A DNA stretch of 64,000 bases, from NCBI GenBank assembly GCA_024699855.1, contig JAMPIQ010000005.1, forward strand, positions 1-64,000. Direction: 5' to 3'. The translations under genes were made by a program, and so were the position numbers. The DNA comes from Aphelenchoides besseyi (taxonomy: Eukaryota > Nematoda > Chromadorea > Rhabditida > Aphelenchoididae). A model generated the notes under the pieces. The model was not told where the DNA came from. It saw nothing but the letters and a program-made list of their open reading frames with translations, and did not search any database. This document shows, piece after piece, positions 12,331-24,200 of this stretch (positions within the stretch are counted from its first letter, which is position 1; the number at the start of each line of letters is the position of its first letter).

Positions 12331-12638
12331 ATGGCGCGTCATGAGCATCCGCTGGTTTATCATACGTTTGTGGGTTCCAGCCGACTCGATGCACACGGAA
12401 ACTCATCGCAACGCCATTCCAACGGTCGTTCGCGCAAAGTTGAACCGCGAATGCTCGTGGAGTGTGATGGAGTTTTTCGTTTGCTCAAACTGGTAATCTG
12501 ATTTCCTCGTGTTTGAAATGACTTCACGGGGTTTAGCTGGCCGACGAGAATCACGTCTACTTCGACGCGAATCGAACCAAATCCATGTGCTACCAGCGAA
12601 TCGCCGAATGTTGCAGCGAAATGATCAACCGTAACAAC
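12331..12638 (+). CDS. Hypothetical ORF, 3' end interrupted by lipase duplicate
   Basis: Not recognised. An ATG at 12331 opens a frame 'MARHEHPLVYHTFVGSSRLD', continuing through 'MLVECDGVFRLLKL', a short intron (about 12493-12537, GTAATC to GTTTAG) and 'ENHVYFDANRTKSMCYQRI'. At 12639 the sequence switches to the duplicated lipase block, and the frame hits TGA at once. Spliced coding character (few rare frames, consistent phase) suggests it was a real exon pair. It is either a truncated gene or one whose last exon was lost when the lipase copy inserted. Its start is uncertain. Confidence 0.35.
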
Positions 12639-13025
12639 TGTTGACATCGTCCATTCGAAAGATCGCTGATTTCAGACTTGATGCTGAGGCTGCACGAAAA
12701 TGCGATTACGACGAACACACACCGGGAAATGGATTTCGGTCGTGCTTTTGAGCGAAACATTGGACGAGAACTCGTTGTTCCCGTCGCTTGACTGCGACTA
12801 CTCGTTGTATCATGGGATGCTGAAGGGAATCGAGGGCTTGGATGCTTCTTGTTTCTATGGTCGTACATTCGGTTTTCAGGTTCGTAGGTTTGAAGTCTTT
12901 CAAATTGCTTTTCTTTTTGGCTTTTAGTTTGCTCCGAGCGCCACGTCGATCTTCAATACGATTGGAATCATTTTGGCCACCTACTCGTGGTCGTGGGAAA
13001 GTGGAACGGCGGCGTTCAGTTCGCT
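12639..13025 (+). pseudogene. Second truncated lipase (HSL-like) copy
   Basis: Near-identical to 9105-9501. Compared with that copy it lacks 10 bp (GATGCAAGAG) near 12685 and has a TGA in the 'GFRSCF' frame (about 12750). It ends abruptly at 13025 within what corresponds to 'FSSLLHSG', after which unrelated sequence follows. It keeps the intron between 'FGFQ' and 'FAPS', so it arose by DNA duplication. No catalytic motif is present, so no function is expected. Confidence 0.9.
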
Positions 13026-15426
13026 AGACAAGATCACGAAACTCCAAGCGAATAAGTGGATAACACTCTCTTACAAGATATCTAAGATTCATTCAAATCG
13101 AAGTCCCCAAATTTTCTTCGATCTCTGTTAGCAAAAAGAATGATGACAACGACAGTCGTAGAGTTATTCTCAAGCTTGGCTTAACGAACCCAAACAACAA
13201 ATTGAAATGCGTAGGAAATGGGAAGAAAGCATAACAACAAGCTGCAACAACACAACAACAGTGAACACAATTCTTGACCAACGCGGAGAAAAGCGACATG
13301 AGGCAATCAAGATTAGAGCTTCGGATGACCACTGGATAGGTGATTGTAAACTTCGGATTAAGCAAGCAGGAGAAATCGTTGGGTAAACGAAATCAAAACG
13401 ACGGAGATTAGAACAAAGCGGAGGAAGAGATGGCAACCGGTTGCTTGGTCATGAAGAAAAACGGCAACTGACCATCTGAACGGCCATGGCGCCCGATCAC
13501 GAAGCAAGGTAGCTCCGTCTTTTACTGCGCGAAGCTGGTTGGCACGCCATTTACATTTCTCTTTGCGCTTAAACAACACGAATGACCATCGTTGGACAGT
13601 GCTTATAAACTCGCAGTGATCGCATTCCAGAATATACGATGGCAAAACTGGAGTAGCTTCTGTTTGAACTATTGAATGCAGAAGCTTGGAGTGGTGTGAT
13701 GGTTTTTAATGACCAGAGGTTGAAAACAAGTGGCTAGATGCTGTGACGTTCACTTGAGATTCCTTGGAAACAGTCGCAGATGAAGAACAACAACATCGAT
13801 CTCATTACAGGAGGATTGCCTGAATGCTCGCTAATAACATCCTTCGAATACACTACAATCATCAATTCCATTATCCCTTCCAGTCCCAATCGAAAACTAG
13901 ACAGTAAAAAATCTGTACTCTGATCCACTGAACAGAATTCAAGAGCAAATGGAGAAAAGAAGGAGCGAGTAAAATGGCCGAATCGACTGCTTTTTCGGGT
14001 TTACATCCGACCCAACAGGTTGACACGATCAGAGGTAGTAGCAGCTACCCGTAAAACTTCGAGTGAAATGATCTGAAGATCCGGTTGCTTTTTTCACGTA
14101 GGGATTTCGAATTTTCGATCAATGAACCAATCACTTGGAGAGTGTTTTTGATGGCCACTAAAAACGTTTGATCAGAACTCTAGATGTTAAGATATTGACT
14201 GATTCGACGTGGCTGGAAGTTGATTAACATTCGACGACTAGAAGTTGAGATATGAAAGCAATTGTGCTTCTTACTTTTCCTTATCTCAAGCCGTAGACGT
14301 GAGGTTCGATTTCTGCAAGCATTAAATCGATTAACATGCAGTAACCACCACAAACTAATCCAATATTGTGTAGTTGTCCCGCAAATTACAGCGATTGAGG
14401 CCAACTAATATCGTTGTTATAGTCAAGTTCACGAGACTCAGTTTTTGAGTGTGTTTTAGATTCCAATTCTGCTCTCGATCAACCTCAGCTCTCGAAATTC
14501 CTAGAATTATAATCTTTTAAGCTCCATAAGAAGTGTGCCAAATTACAGCTATCCATCTTTAGTGAGAAAAGCTTCACAAACTTTTGCAATTTTGGACGAT
14601 TTTTGACAAACTGTTGGGCTTTGAAGTGCTTTCACTTCTCTTCCAGTTATCCGGTAGCTACGAGTTTGAACACCTTGAATAGCTAAACTTTTAAGCTATC
14701 TGTTAAAACAATTTGAGCACTAGTTGTTGCCAGAATCTCCAAGATACACCGTTTTGCACGATGGACGTGCTATACAAGGGAATGGGGGTGTTGTGTATTG
14801 TAGCTTATTGGCTGATCGGATTTCGCTGATATTCACAGGCTTTGAAGTTTATGAGTGCTTGTTCTTGTTCTGTTAACTACAAGCTTATACAGTCACTGGT
14901 CCCCGAGTTGTAGACAATGGAAGTTGACTTCTCTCGGACTTTAATGTCTGATGGTTGAAATTTCCGGCTCATTTGCTTCGACTATGTTTAGACCGCATTA
15001 TTCATGCAATTTACAATTTTAATGATGAATTTTGACTGGTTTTGTATTTCAAAGCGTGAACTCGAATCTAAGGCATTCTTGAGGATGTTTGTTGTTTTGA
15101 GCTCGCTGATGAGTGATGGCAAATTTAGTGACTTGAATCTTTTGTCAATGTTCCGTAAACTCCTCGATGTTTCTCCTCCATATTCTGTTTGTCTTCGTTA
15201 ATCGCTTTTGCGTTTCTTTCTTCTGCATTGTAGTAATTTTCCAATCTACATCCTTTGGCAATTTACGAAAGTGTCCGGGCACACGTTTAACTGGAAAAAT
15301 CGAACTTAAAAACCGACATCTTGTTTGATTCAAAACTTTATTGTTGAATAGCAGTTTGTATCTCGAAGTTACAGTAAATTTAAAAGATTGTGTCAACAAG
15401 TGGATAGAATTTATTACATTTAGAAT
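13026..15426. other. Gene-poor 2.4-kb region
   Basis: I see no convincing gene here. Frames of 60-95 codons exist on both strands (e.g. minus 13093-13436, minus 14180-14404, plus 15004-15201), but none shows a recognisable protein, consistent splice signals or a repeat-encoded polypeptide. It contains one copy of a dispersed repeat (14600-14800). The 3' end may hold the UTR and terminator of the leftward A-PCP-R-SDR gene. Confidence 0.5.
14600..14800 (+). repeat. Dispersed repeat, copy A
   Basis: About 200 bp here match 58390-58600 in the same orientation. The best-conserved blocks are around 'GTTATCCGGT' (14646) and 'GCACTAGTTGTTG' (14717), followed by 'CAGAATCT.CAAGATACA' and 'GACGTGC.ATACAAGGGAA'. 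The copies differ by scattered substitutions and small indels, as in an old repeat family. No ORF, terminal inverted repeat or target duplication was seen. Confidence 0.75.
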
Positions 15427-18400
15427 TTAGATTGGAGCTGCCTGAGGTTCAATGAGCAGTTCGTTTATTGCGACATGTGATGGCTGACTAAGAACGTAAA
15501 CTGCCGCTCGGGCAACATCTTCGGGTTGAAGAATCTTATGTCCTGCTTTGGAACAATCGTACTTTTCACTGGCCTAAAACAACAAGGCAGTTACAATTGT
15601 AAGCTGAAAACTCACTTCTTTGTCTGTTGACATACTCGCCAACTTCGTACTCACATCGCCGGGTTGAATGTTCGTAATTCGAATGTTATTGCCTATCAAC
15701 TCCTGTCGCAGTGCTTGCGTAAAACCTTCGATATAAAACTTGCTTCCTGAAAATTACAGTTATTCTATCTTGAAACTAGTAAGTACAAACCGCTGTAGAC
15801 CGCCAATCCTGCAAATCCCTAAAAGATGTTTTCTTTTGAGTTCCGTCTAGAGCTGAATACTTACACGTTTTCCAGCGTCACTTGTAATGTTTATCAGTAG
15901 ACCTTGATTTTGTCTGATCATCTGCGGCAAAACGGCACTAATCATATTCGTTGTTCCGTGACAATTGATGTCGATTTGTTTCCTCCACTCCTAAACCTTC
16001 ACATTCAAACTTGAACAGAAGAAAAAAATGACCTCTGTGTACCCATTACTCGCCAAGCAATAATACATACAACCGGCACAATTAATCAGACAGTCGATTC
16101 GTGAAAAGCGTTGAACACACTCAGAAGCCACATGTTGCACGTCTTCCATTTTCGTTACATCGCATCCAACAGCCAACAAACTGGACTTGTTGACCCCGAA
16201 TACGCTCAGTTGATTGATGATGTCGTCCAATCGTGTTTTTCGTCGAGCCGCTAAGACAACTTTTGCTCCTTCAACGGCCGCAGCTCGAGCAATCGCTTCA
16301 CCAATTCCGTCTGAAGCTCCAGTTACAATGCAAACTTTGTTAATCAAAGTTGTTCCTGAAACCTTTACGTTTAAACAAAAATGAATATCAAGCAACCTGT
16401 TCGTGTTTTTGGTCGACTTATGTAATGCCGTTCGATAAACAGTCGAAGCCAATGATGAACAAGACGTTCATTTATGGTCGGATATCTCAAATTTAACGTT
16501 TCCAGCAGCTTGTCGGTGTTCGATCGTTTGTAACTCGATTGCATTAAAAAGAAGGTTTCATCGCTACAATATTCATGTTTATGTTGATAAAGAAGACGGG
16601 TTATCTACCTAACCATCACTTGAATTAGACGCTGAATCTGTTGCAACGCATGATCACTGGAATTGGTGACTCTGAAAATCGTTTTTAGTTGTCATCTAAA
16701 TAATCTCGGATTACAATTCGATCCAAACATTCACATCTACGGGTTCGATTTGATATCCGAAATTGCGAACCCAGTCCATGAATTCATTCCAAGTTGGAGC
16801 TTTGGTGTTGATCAAATGGAAAATCTTGCCAACGTTCTCGCAAAAGTGTTTTGTCGTAAGATCAGCGATGAACTTGGCCGAAAAATCAACAGGAGTGATT
16901 TCAACCTAAGTCGTAAAAATTCGATATCTTTGTGTTTTTTTGATTACTTTCCAATCGACGTTTGGAGTTTTGCCCAAATGCAAAACTGCTTTTAGCATAA
17001 GATACGTGAAATCCTGATCATTCCAATGAGCAACATTGGCGGATGCTGCTTGATTTCCGAGACGATAAATGATGACCGGAAGACCACGTTGTTGAGAACT
17101 AGAATAGAATTCAGCAGGTTTAATGGCGTTAGATTACCGTTTGACTAGTTGTTCAGCAACGTATTTGCTTTGCGAATAACCGTCGCTCAACTTCTCGCGG
17201 CCCATCGAAATGTCGTAGTCCTCATCAACTTCTTCCAATCCGTGTGGAATCACGGCGTCCGTACTGATGTAATGCAAGGGTTTGATCTTGTTGCGATGAC
17301 AGAAATCGAGCACGTTCTTCGAGCCGAGAACATTGATACCGTGAAGAGCTTGATACGGAAAGATAAGATTCACGTAGGCAGCGGCGTGAATAACCACGTC
17401 GATTTCATAGGTGAGGAATAGGAAAGTTTCTTCTTGTAAACCAAACTGAACGAGTGCAATATCCGCAGCAAAGTTGCGTACTCGATCTCTGAATTGAAAA
17501 TATTGAATGCTATGAATAGAAAGCTCACCGCACTAGTTCGGCAATTGTGTCGTCCCAAAGTCCATATTTCTTTAGAGCGTGCCTTAAACGAGCATCGACA
17601 CTCTCTTTCGAGCTTTCACGAATCAAACACACGATACTCGCTTGTGAGCTGACTAGAAGTTCGTGAAGAATATGCGCTCCCAGATACCTGTAAATTGTTT
17701 TGTTTAATACCAATGTTTAGTGTAATGCATGTAATAGAAAACTAATTACTTACCCGGTTGCTCCAGTTAGCAAAATATTTGAACGATAGAATCGATTACC
17801 CCAACCCCACTCTGTTGAGCGCCAAAATGCACGTAAATGTAAGTCCATAACGTTGTCTTTCAAATCGTGTGTTTCCACTTGATTGTCCAAATCGACCGTA
17901 TTCTCCGGACTCTTTCGTTCGCAACCATCGAGTAGTTTGGCTTGTTCGAAAACAGAAGGTGCCGCAAAAAGATCACGAATGGTAAGAGTGACATTAAATT
18001 CTGAAAGAGATGCTTTAACTCAAACAACATTTCAGCTAACAACCTTCAGCAACTTTGTTGATCAAACGAGCTGCCAGCAACGAGTGACCGCCAAGATCGA
18101 AAAAGCTTTCCTGGATGTCGAGTGAGGAGTTTTGAAGAACTTCGGACCAAATTTGGGCCAATTTCTTCTCAGTTGGTGTTTGAGGTAGCGCATCGGTTTC
18201 CACAACATCTTTTTGAAGATCAACTGGTGGCAGAGCTCGACGATCGATCTTATGCGACGCCGCCAAGACCGGAAACTTTTCCATGAAAATGAAATATCTG
18301 AAGCCACAATAAGCGATAGAATTTCTCAACCTTACTTACTTGGGAATCATGTAAAACGGAAGCAAACGTTTTAGTTCGGCACGAAGATTTTTCCGTGAAA

Positions 18401-20159
18401 TTTGCTCGCGTAAAACGATGTAAGCTGCTAACTGCAAAGCTCATTTTCGATTACCGTATAGGTGATAATCAATTCACCTGTTTATCTTCGCCTTCGTCTC
18501 CCACGCTCACTACAGCACAAGAAGCAACTGCTGACATTTTCAACAACGTCGCTTCAATGGCTTGTAGTTCAACACCGTAGCCACGAATACGGACCAACGT
18601 GTCACAGCGACCGCAAATTTCGAGAATGTTATTCGGGAGAACATAGCCCCTATAATAAGTAGTTGGACTCTTCGTGTGGACCACTTCTTACCAATCACCG
18701 GTTCTGTACATTCGTTTGCTTGCCAACTCATGTTGATACTCTCGGGGCACTTCGAGAAAACGATTTTTATTCAACTCCGGTCGCTGAATATAACCGTGAG
18801 CAAGTGTCTTTCCAGCAATGTAGATTTCGCCGGGTACTCCAATTGGGACCTTTTGAAGCGCTGCGTCCAATATCAAGACTCGAACTCCGTCGATCACTCG
18901 ACCCACCGGCGCATATTTTCGATCTTCACCGCGCTTATGAAATTCGTTCAAATCGCAAACACTAACGTCCGCTGTCTCGCTGATACTATACAAATTGACG
19001 ATCTTGGCGTGAGAAAAATGCCGCATAATGCGAGCCAATAGCGCACAAGTGACAACTTCACCACATAAGTGAATCACACGAAAGTGTTTGAATGCTTCGT
19101 CCAGCAAAGCACCTTTTTGAGTATCCAAAATCGTCTAAACAACCTTCAATGTGTTAATTCTTTGATGTCACCTCGAGTAGTGATGGCGTAAACAACATTC
19201 GAGTGACCTTGTGACGTTTAAGAAAGTGACAAAGTTGACTGGAGTCGTAAATGACATCGTCCTGAAAAAGGTCCAGAATCCAAGTGCAGAGTATTCGTAT
19301 CTTACCGGAATGACAACCATTTTAATTCCTGAGATATTTTGTTTTACATTGTTGTGAGTTGTTTCAACTAACCTTTCAGAATCGGACGAAAAATTTCCCA
19401 AACAAAGAAAACGTTGCAAGCAACAACATCCGTGACATCGTAGGGATAGTTTTTGAAACGATAACCGTACGAAACAACCGCACCACGATGAGCTGCAAAA
19501 GTCTTGTAATGAACAATAAGATTATTTAATGAACTAACGACATTGAATTCCTTTCGGTTTGCCAGTTGTTCCAGAAGAATAAACTGAAATCAATGGTTTG
19601 TAGGCTCGAGATCCATCACTAACCAATGTACGCAATATCATCAGGACCGATATCTGTTGGCAAATCGACCTTCGAGTCATCCAACGACCATCCAGCTTGA
19701 AAGACAAATGTCGAAGCATTTGCTGAATCAAAAGACTGTTAATCAAAAGGAATATGTCGTATACCGGGCAATCGAGTTGCATGGTCGGGAGTAGTGCAAA
19801 TAACCGATGGAGTGACTTCATCGAGCACCGAATTCAACAATCCTTCTGGATAGCTTATGTCCAACGGTAGATAAGCAGAGCCGGCACGTAGAGCGGCGAT
19901 ATAGCTCAAAACATACTCGGCACTCTTATTCATATAAATCGCAACACATGATCCCTTTTGACAACCGAATTTCTGAATGAAAACTCCCGCCAACTTTCGC
20001 GTTTCTTTGTCCAACTCCGCCAACGTCCACTCACGATCACCATCCTAAATAACGACGTTTTTGTTCGCTTCAACGAACAAAACCAACTTGTAACACGACG
20101 CGTTGTCGAGCCGATGGATCGGAAGCAATGTTGTTGAATAGATCAATAAGTGTTTCCAT
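15427..20159 (-). CDS. NRPS-like A-PCP-thioester reductase-SDR enzyme (ATRR-type architecture)
   Basis: A single gene with about 18 short introns. A domain (20159 to about 18250): A3 'YSSGTTGKPKGI' (19541-19586), A4 'NVFFVWEIFRP', A5 'NLYSISETADVS' (about 18970-19000), A7 'YRTGDW', A8 'GRCDTLVRIRGYG' and A10 'SHKIDRRAL'. Carrier domain 'FFDLGGHSLLAAR', phosphopantetheine Ser codon 18081-18083. Thioester reductase: 'LLTGATGYLGAH' (split by an intron at about 17700) and 'YSQSKYVAE' (about 17150-17180). The frame then runs without a stop through a linker ('TLNLRYPTINERLVHHW') into a YdfG-like SDR: 'VTGASDGIG' (16303-16327), 'LINCAG', 'NITSDAG', 'YSGSK' (split by an intron at about 15790). The Asp that binds the substrate alpha-amine (FDxS position) is Val here. 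Known fungal ATRR of this layout reduces glycine betaine to choline. The substrate here is inferred, not shown. Confidence 0.9.
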
Positions 20160-20489
20160 GGCCGCAACAACTACAATAAACCGATTTGTTAAACGGCACG
20201 TTTATGTGTGACAAACACGAATTCGCTCGAGCAATTTGACAGCCGTAAAATTGATCAGAGAGGTCGCTAGTGATTAAATGGCGGACGAAAATGTCCAAAG
20301 TCAACGAGAAAAAACCGCTTCGTTTGTCCATTTCAACGGTCCAAAGATTGCACTCGCTTATCAGAAGGGCAATTGAATCGAAAAGGGAAGTCGTCAGCGG
20401 AGGTCGCGCGTCAAAATCGTTGTCAGACGATCGACCGTCTGCCCGCTGATACCAAACGTTCTGATGGACATTCATCGAAGGGAAATGAG

Positions 20490-20711
20490 ATGACCGTTTT
20501 GCACAAAGATCAACAAAATTATTCGTTCAACAAAGACCCTTCGATTGGAAAGGAAACAAGCGAAGTGGCCACAGAATTGGAAGAATTTCGGAGCATTTCA
20601 ATTGAACACTTTCACGTGATAAGACGCGCAAAGACAACGGAACCAAAGAGCTTAAGCGATTCCGGTAGGCGAATGCGAAAAGTAAACAAATTGGCTCGTG
20701 GTTCGCTATAA
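20490..20711 (+). CDS. Possible small basic/acidic ORF
   Basis: An uninterrupted 73-codon frame starting at the ATG at 20490 gives a charged protein ('MTVLHKDQQNYSF', 'ATELEEFRSISIEHF', ending 'KVNKLARGSL'). There is no recognisable domain, membrane segment or signal peptide. It lies upstream of and divergent from the A-PCP-R-SDR gene. Its frame is open for another 39 codons upstream but without an ATG. It may be chance or part of a longer spliced gene. Confidence 0.25.
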   Translation: MTVLHKDQQNYSFNKDPSIGKETSEVATELEEFRSISIEHFHVIRRAKTTEPKSLSDSGRRMRKVNKLARGSL

Positions 20712-21276
20712 TCTCAATCTAAATCTCATTTCGTTTATTTCATCAACGAAAAGATAACTCATTTTGTCGTCAAAATCACGCAATTTGTGACTGATCAGCA
20801 GATTGACGTTTGCTGATTCCATCGCCAATTGATCAATTACCCACATGTTTGCTCATAAATAGAGTTCGGTGCTAATTGGCGGTCAATTGTGGTGAGTAAT
20901 CACTTATTTGTGGTTAATGACACTACGATTGGAATCTTCACTTGTACCTCTACAGTTTGTTTCACGAAATATACACGTTTGAATTAAAATGCACCAATGA
21001 AAACCGTTTTCAGTTCGAAAACTTATAATCGAAAGAAAAGAGATGTCTGGGAGAAAGTGTTCCCCGAAAAGACTAACAACTTCTTCAATACTCTTCGTGG
21101 CATCGACCATCCTCTTCGTTGTTCGACCTTTTTTTGCTCATTCGAACAGTCGACAAGTTTTATCAGCTTTTAAATCTCATCAAGAACGGCATATAGTTTA
21201 ATCGAAATAACGGACAGACATTCGCACAAGTTGCACACACGTTTCAAATTGTTCAACAAGAAATAATTTATGGTTT
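20712..21276. other. Intergenic, no gene recognised
   Basis: AT-rich sequence downstream of rpn-1 (leftward gene). A 68-codon minus-strand frame (20904-21110) has no recognisable content. It probably contains the rpn-1 3' UTR. Confidence 0.45.
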
Positions 21277-24200
21277 TTACTTGGTGGCCATTTCAGAATC
21301 CGGATTCTTCTTCAAAATGACCAATCCTTCCAAATAGGGTGTAACGGGCAAATCTGAAATGCAAGTAGTTGATCACAATTTAAAACGTGCAAGGAACTTA
21401 CATTCGTCAGTGGCCAGTTCGGCACGTTCACCGTAAGCCAAAAGTACGGGAGTTGTGTGCGTTTGGAATCCGGTGATCGTTTTCGGTCGTCCGGCTTGTG
21501 CCACAACATCCACTGCTTGACCGACACGAACCGTCACATTCACTTGTTTCAATTTGCTTGAATCGTTTGGATCTTCAACGAGTGTAATCAGCAGACGCGG
21601 TTGCATTGCCAGAACCAAATTGAACAGCAAATAGTGTTGACGATTGTTCAAGATACCTGAGATATGAAAGCATTTCAGAAATAACTAAATGATCTCTTAC
21701 TGTTATTGGCGTCCAAGAATGCAAAGCAAACTGAGAACACAGCGGCCACAGCAGCGGGGCTCATAAGTTGACGATCCGAATGGAATGGATTCAAAGTCAT
21801 TGTTCCTTTGCCCATGTGCGTAAGTCCTTGAGCGATACGTACGAGCATTAAACTAACTTGGTCCTTGTGATGATAACTCGCCAATTGACGAAGCATAGCA
21901 ACCAAACGAGCATTGTTCGTTCCCGCGCCGACCAGTCCCATTGCAAAGATGGCGTTGTGCGCCGTATCATTGTCAGCGTCGTGACTGAACTTGCTCAACG
22001 TTTCCAGAATGTTCAATTGAGGATTCGAAACACTGCACAACGCTAAGGCCAATGGAACGGCGCGACGAATAACCGGTTCACCGTATCGAATCTGAATTAT
22101 AAGCATGGAATAGGAATAAGAAAATTGAATTTACCAGATGGCCAAATACGCGCATACTCATTTGACTTCCGATATCTTCACCCATTGCAATCAAACCGAT
22201 TCCAAGAACAGCAACTGCTTGTTGAGCCGACAAGTCAGGTTTCTCGTCCTTGTTTTCTTCTTTGTTCTTCTTGTTCTTATCATCCTAAGTTTTTGTTGAT
22301 TGAATGAGATTGATTACAAACCTTTTTCTTTTCTTCTTTTCCTTCGTAATGTTCGGAACAAATGTGCAAAAGACGTTGAATCTTAAGGACGTTACCAGTT
22401 CCAGCATACGCACAAACATCGACCAACGTCGAGACCATGCTACCGAAGGGTTCGGGCAAAGAACGAAGACTTTCAACGAAAACCTCGCTGCGTTCTTGAG
22501 TTCCAAGAAAGACGAGTGCAATTCCCAAAGCCAGAAAACGCATGTTTGGATCGGCGAGTTCAATCTCTGAACGCTCCATGAGAACTTGAAGCATTTCCAT
22601 GGCGACGGTATGATCGCCGGTTCCAACCAAAATAAATCCAAGCGAAAGGCCGGCCATTCCTTTGATTTCCGGTGTAACCGAAGGACGTTGATCAGCAAGA
22701 ACCTAAAAAGTAAATGAACACACGATTTAATGTGAATGAGACTACCTTTTTGAGTTCGTAGATCACACCGCCTTCTTCATCCTTGACAACGGTTTCACGC
22801 TTGGAATTGGCGTAAGCAAGACCAAGTCCCAGAATTGAACCGATCGACATGCAGGCACGTTCACTGTGCACGTGATCCATCAGTAACGCGGCAGCCGGAT
22901 CACACGAGTTTTGAACACCCGAAGAAATGATTCCGATTGCCAAAAGAGTACCCGCCTAAAAATGATTTTAAGGACAACCGAGCCTTTTCATTACCCGAAT
23001 GTAATCGTCGTTAACATACAAAAACTGATCGCATTGAACAAGACCTGTAAAGATTTCAAAACTTCTAACCGAATAAACCGTTTTCGTACCTTTATCAATG
23101 TCCCAACGATAAATGAGACCCAAACTGGCAGCAGCTGAGAAAATTCCGTACTCCTGATTCTTACAGAACCAACGATTCGCCGATTCCGCATCTCCGAGCA
23201 TCTTGTCGACACCAAAACCGCAATTAACGAATCCGTTGACAAACGAGGCGGCCAAATTCATTCGTTTGTTGTCGGCATTTGCGGCTCCACCAAACGGACG
23301 AGTTTGTTCCAAATGAGTTTTGTAGACACCATCGGGTGTTTTTGGTTCCATGATGTCCAGTTCACGAGCTAGAGAGTGGAAGTATTGGAAGAGATGAGTG
23401 TTCGAGTTCAAAGGCGCCAAAACATCGCCGTTTGGTTGTTCTTCAAGATCCAAGAAGACTTGTTGACGGCCGAGCAGAATCGCCATTTGTCGCTTGACCA
23501 ACCTGAAATCAATAAATGGGTGAATGTCTTTTGTTTTCAACAACTTACAAATCTTTGCAGTTTCCGAAAATCTCACGAATGAGATCCACATCGTTCAAGA
23601 TCACGGCACAACGAAGGGCGTCAAATTGTTTGTCGAACTTCAGGTATAAGTCTTTGGCTGTACGAATGAGGATCTGATTGTCGGGATCGGGAGTCAATGG
23701 TGCGCAGCTGAAAACTCTTATTGGGGACGTATTTGAGGCTTCCGTTTACCTGAGCAAATACAAACAGACTCGTGTATGATCGACGTCTGAAATTGTCTTT
23801 GAACTTCAACACAGTCGTTGAACTTACCTTCGACGTATTCCAACAGCAAATTCAATTTCTCAATCTCCAACAACAAGTCGCAGGCTTCAACTTCTGCGTT
23901 ATGCTTCATGTTGTGTCGAACGATGTCTTTGATCAAAATTAGAAGCTCTTCGCGACGTTCTTTGCTTTTTCCCGAGCCATCGGCAGTCAAACGCCACTCT
24001 TCGGCCATTTCCATTGCCAAATGTCTGAAATTGGAGTTTTTATCGAGTTTACAAGTATGCAAATCAAACCGAACGTATTCGTGTCCCCAATCGCCAATCG
24101 GTTCGTGCATTCCCTTCAATCGGAAGTTGATGCAGTCGCTTTTGTTGTCCGAGCACATGCCCAAAACGGAGATGATGTCGGCACAGAGACGCTGAAACGA

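Noticed and set aside
14280..14330. GTTCGA-type B-box-like sequence suggesting a tRNA
   Set aside because: No matching A box, acceptor stem or cloverleaf could be formed.
13026..15426. Possible CRISPR-like or tandem array in the gene-poor region
   Set aside because: No regularly spaced repeats; only one copy of a dispersed repeat.
15991..16452. SDR as an independent gene starting 'MASTVYRT'
   Set aside because: That frame does not splice into the Rossmann exon; the frame that does is continuous with the upstream reductase.
15427..20159. Bacterial contamination or a recent bacterial NRPS transfer
   Set aside because: The gene has about 18 spliceosomal introns in the same style as its neighbours and shares the window with typical nematode genes.
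20904..21110. 68-codon minus-strand ORF downstream of rpn-1
   Set aside because: No recognisable content, and it lies in probable 3' UTR sequence.
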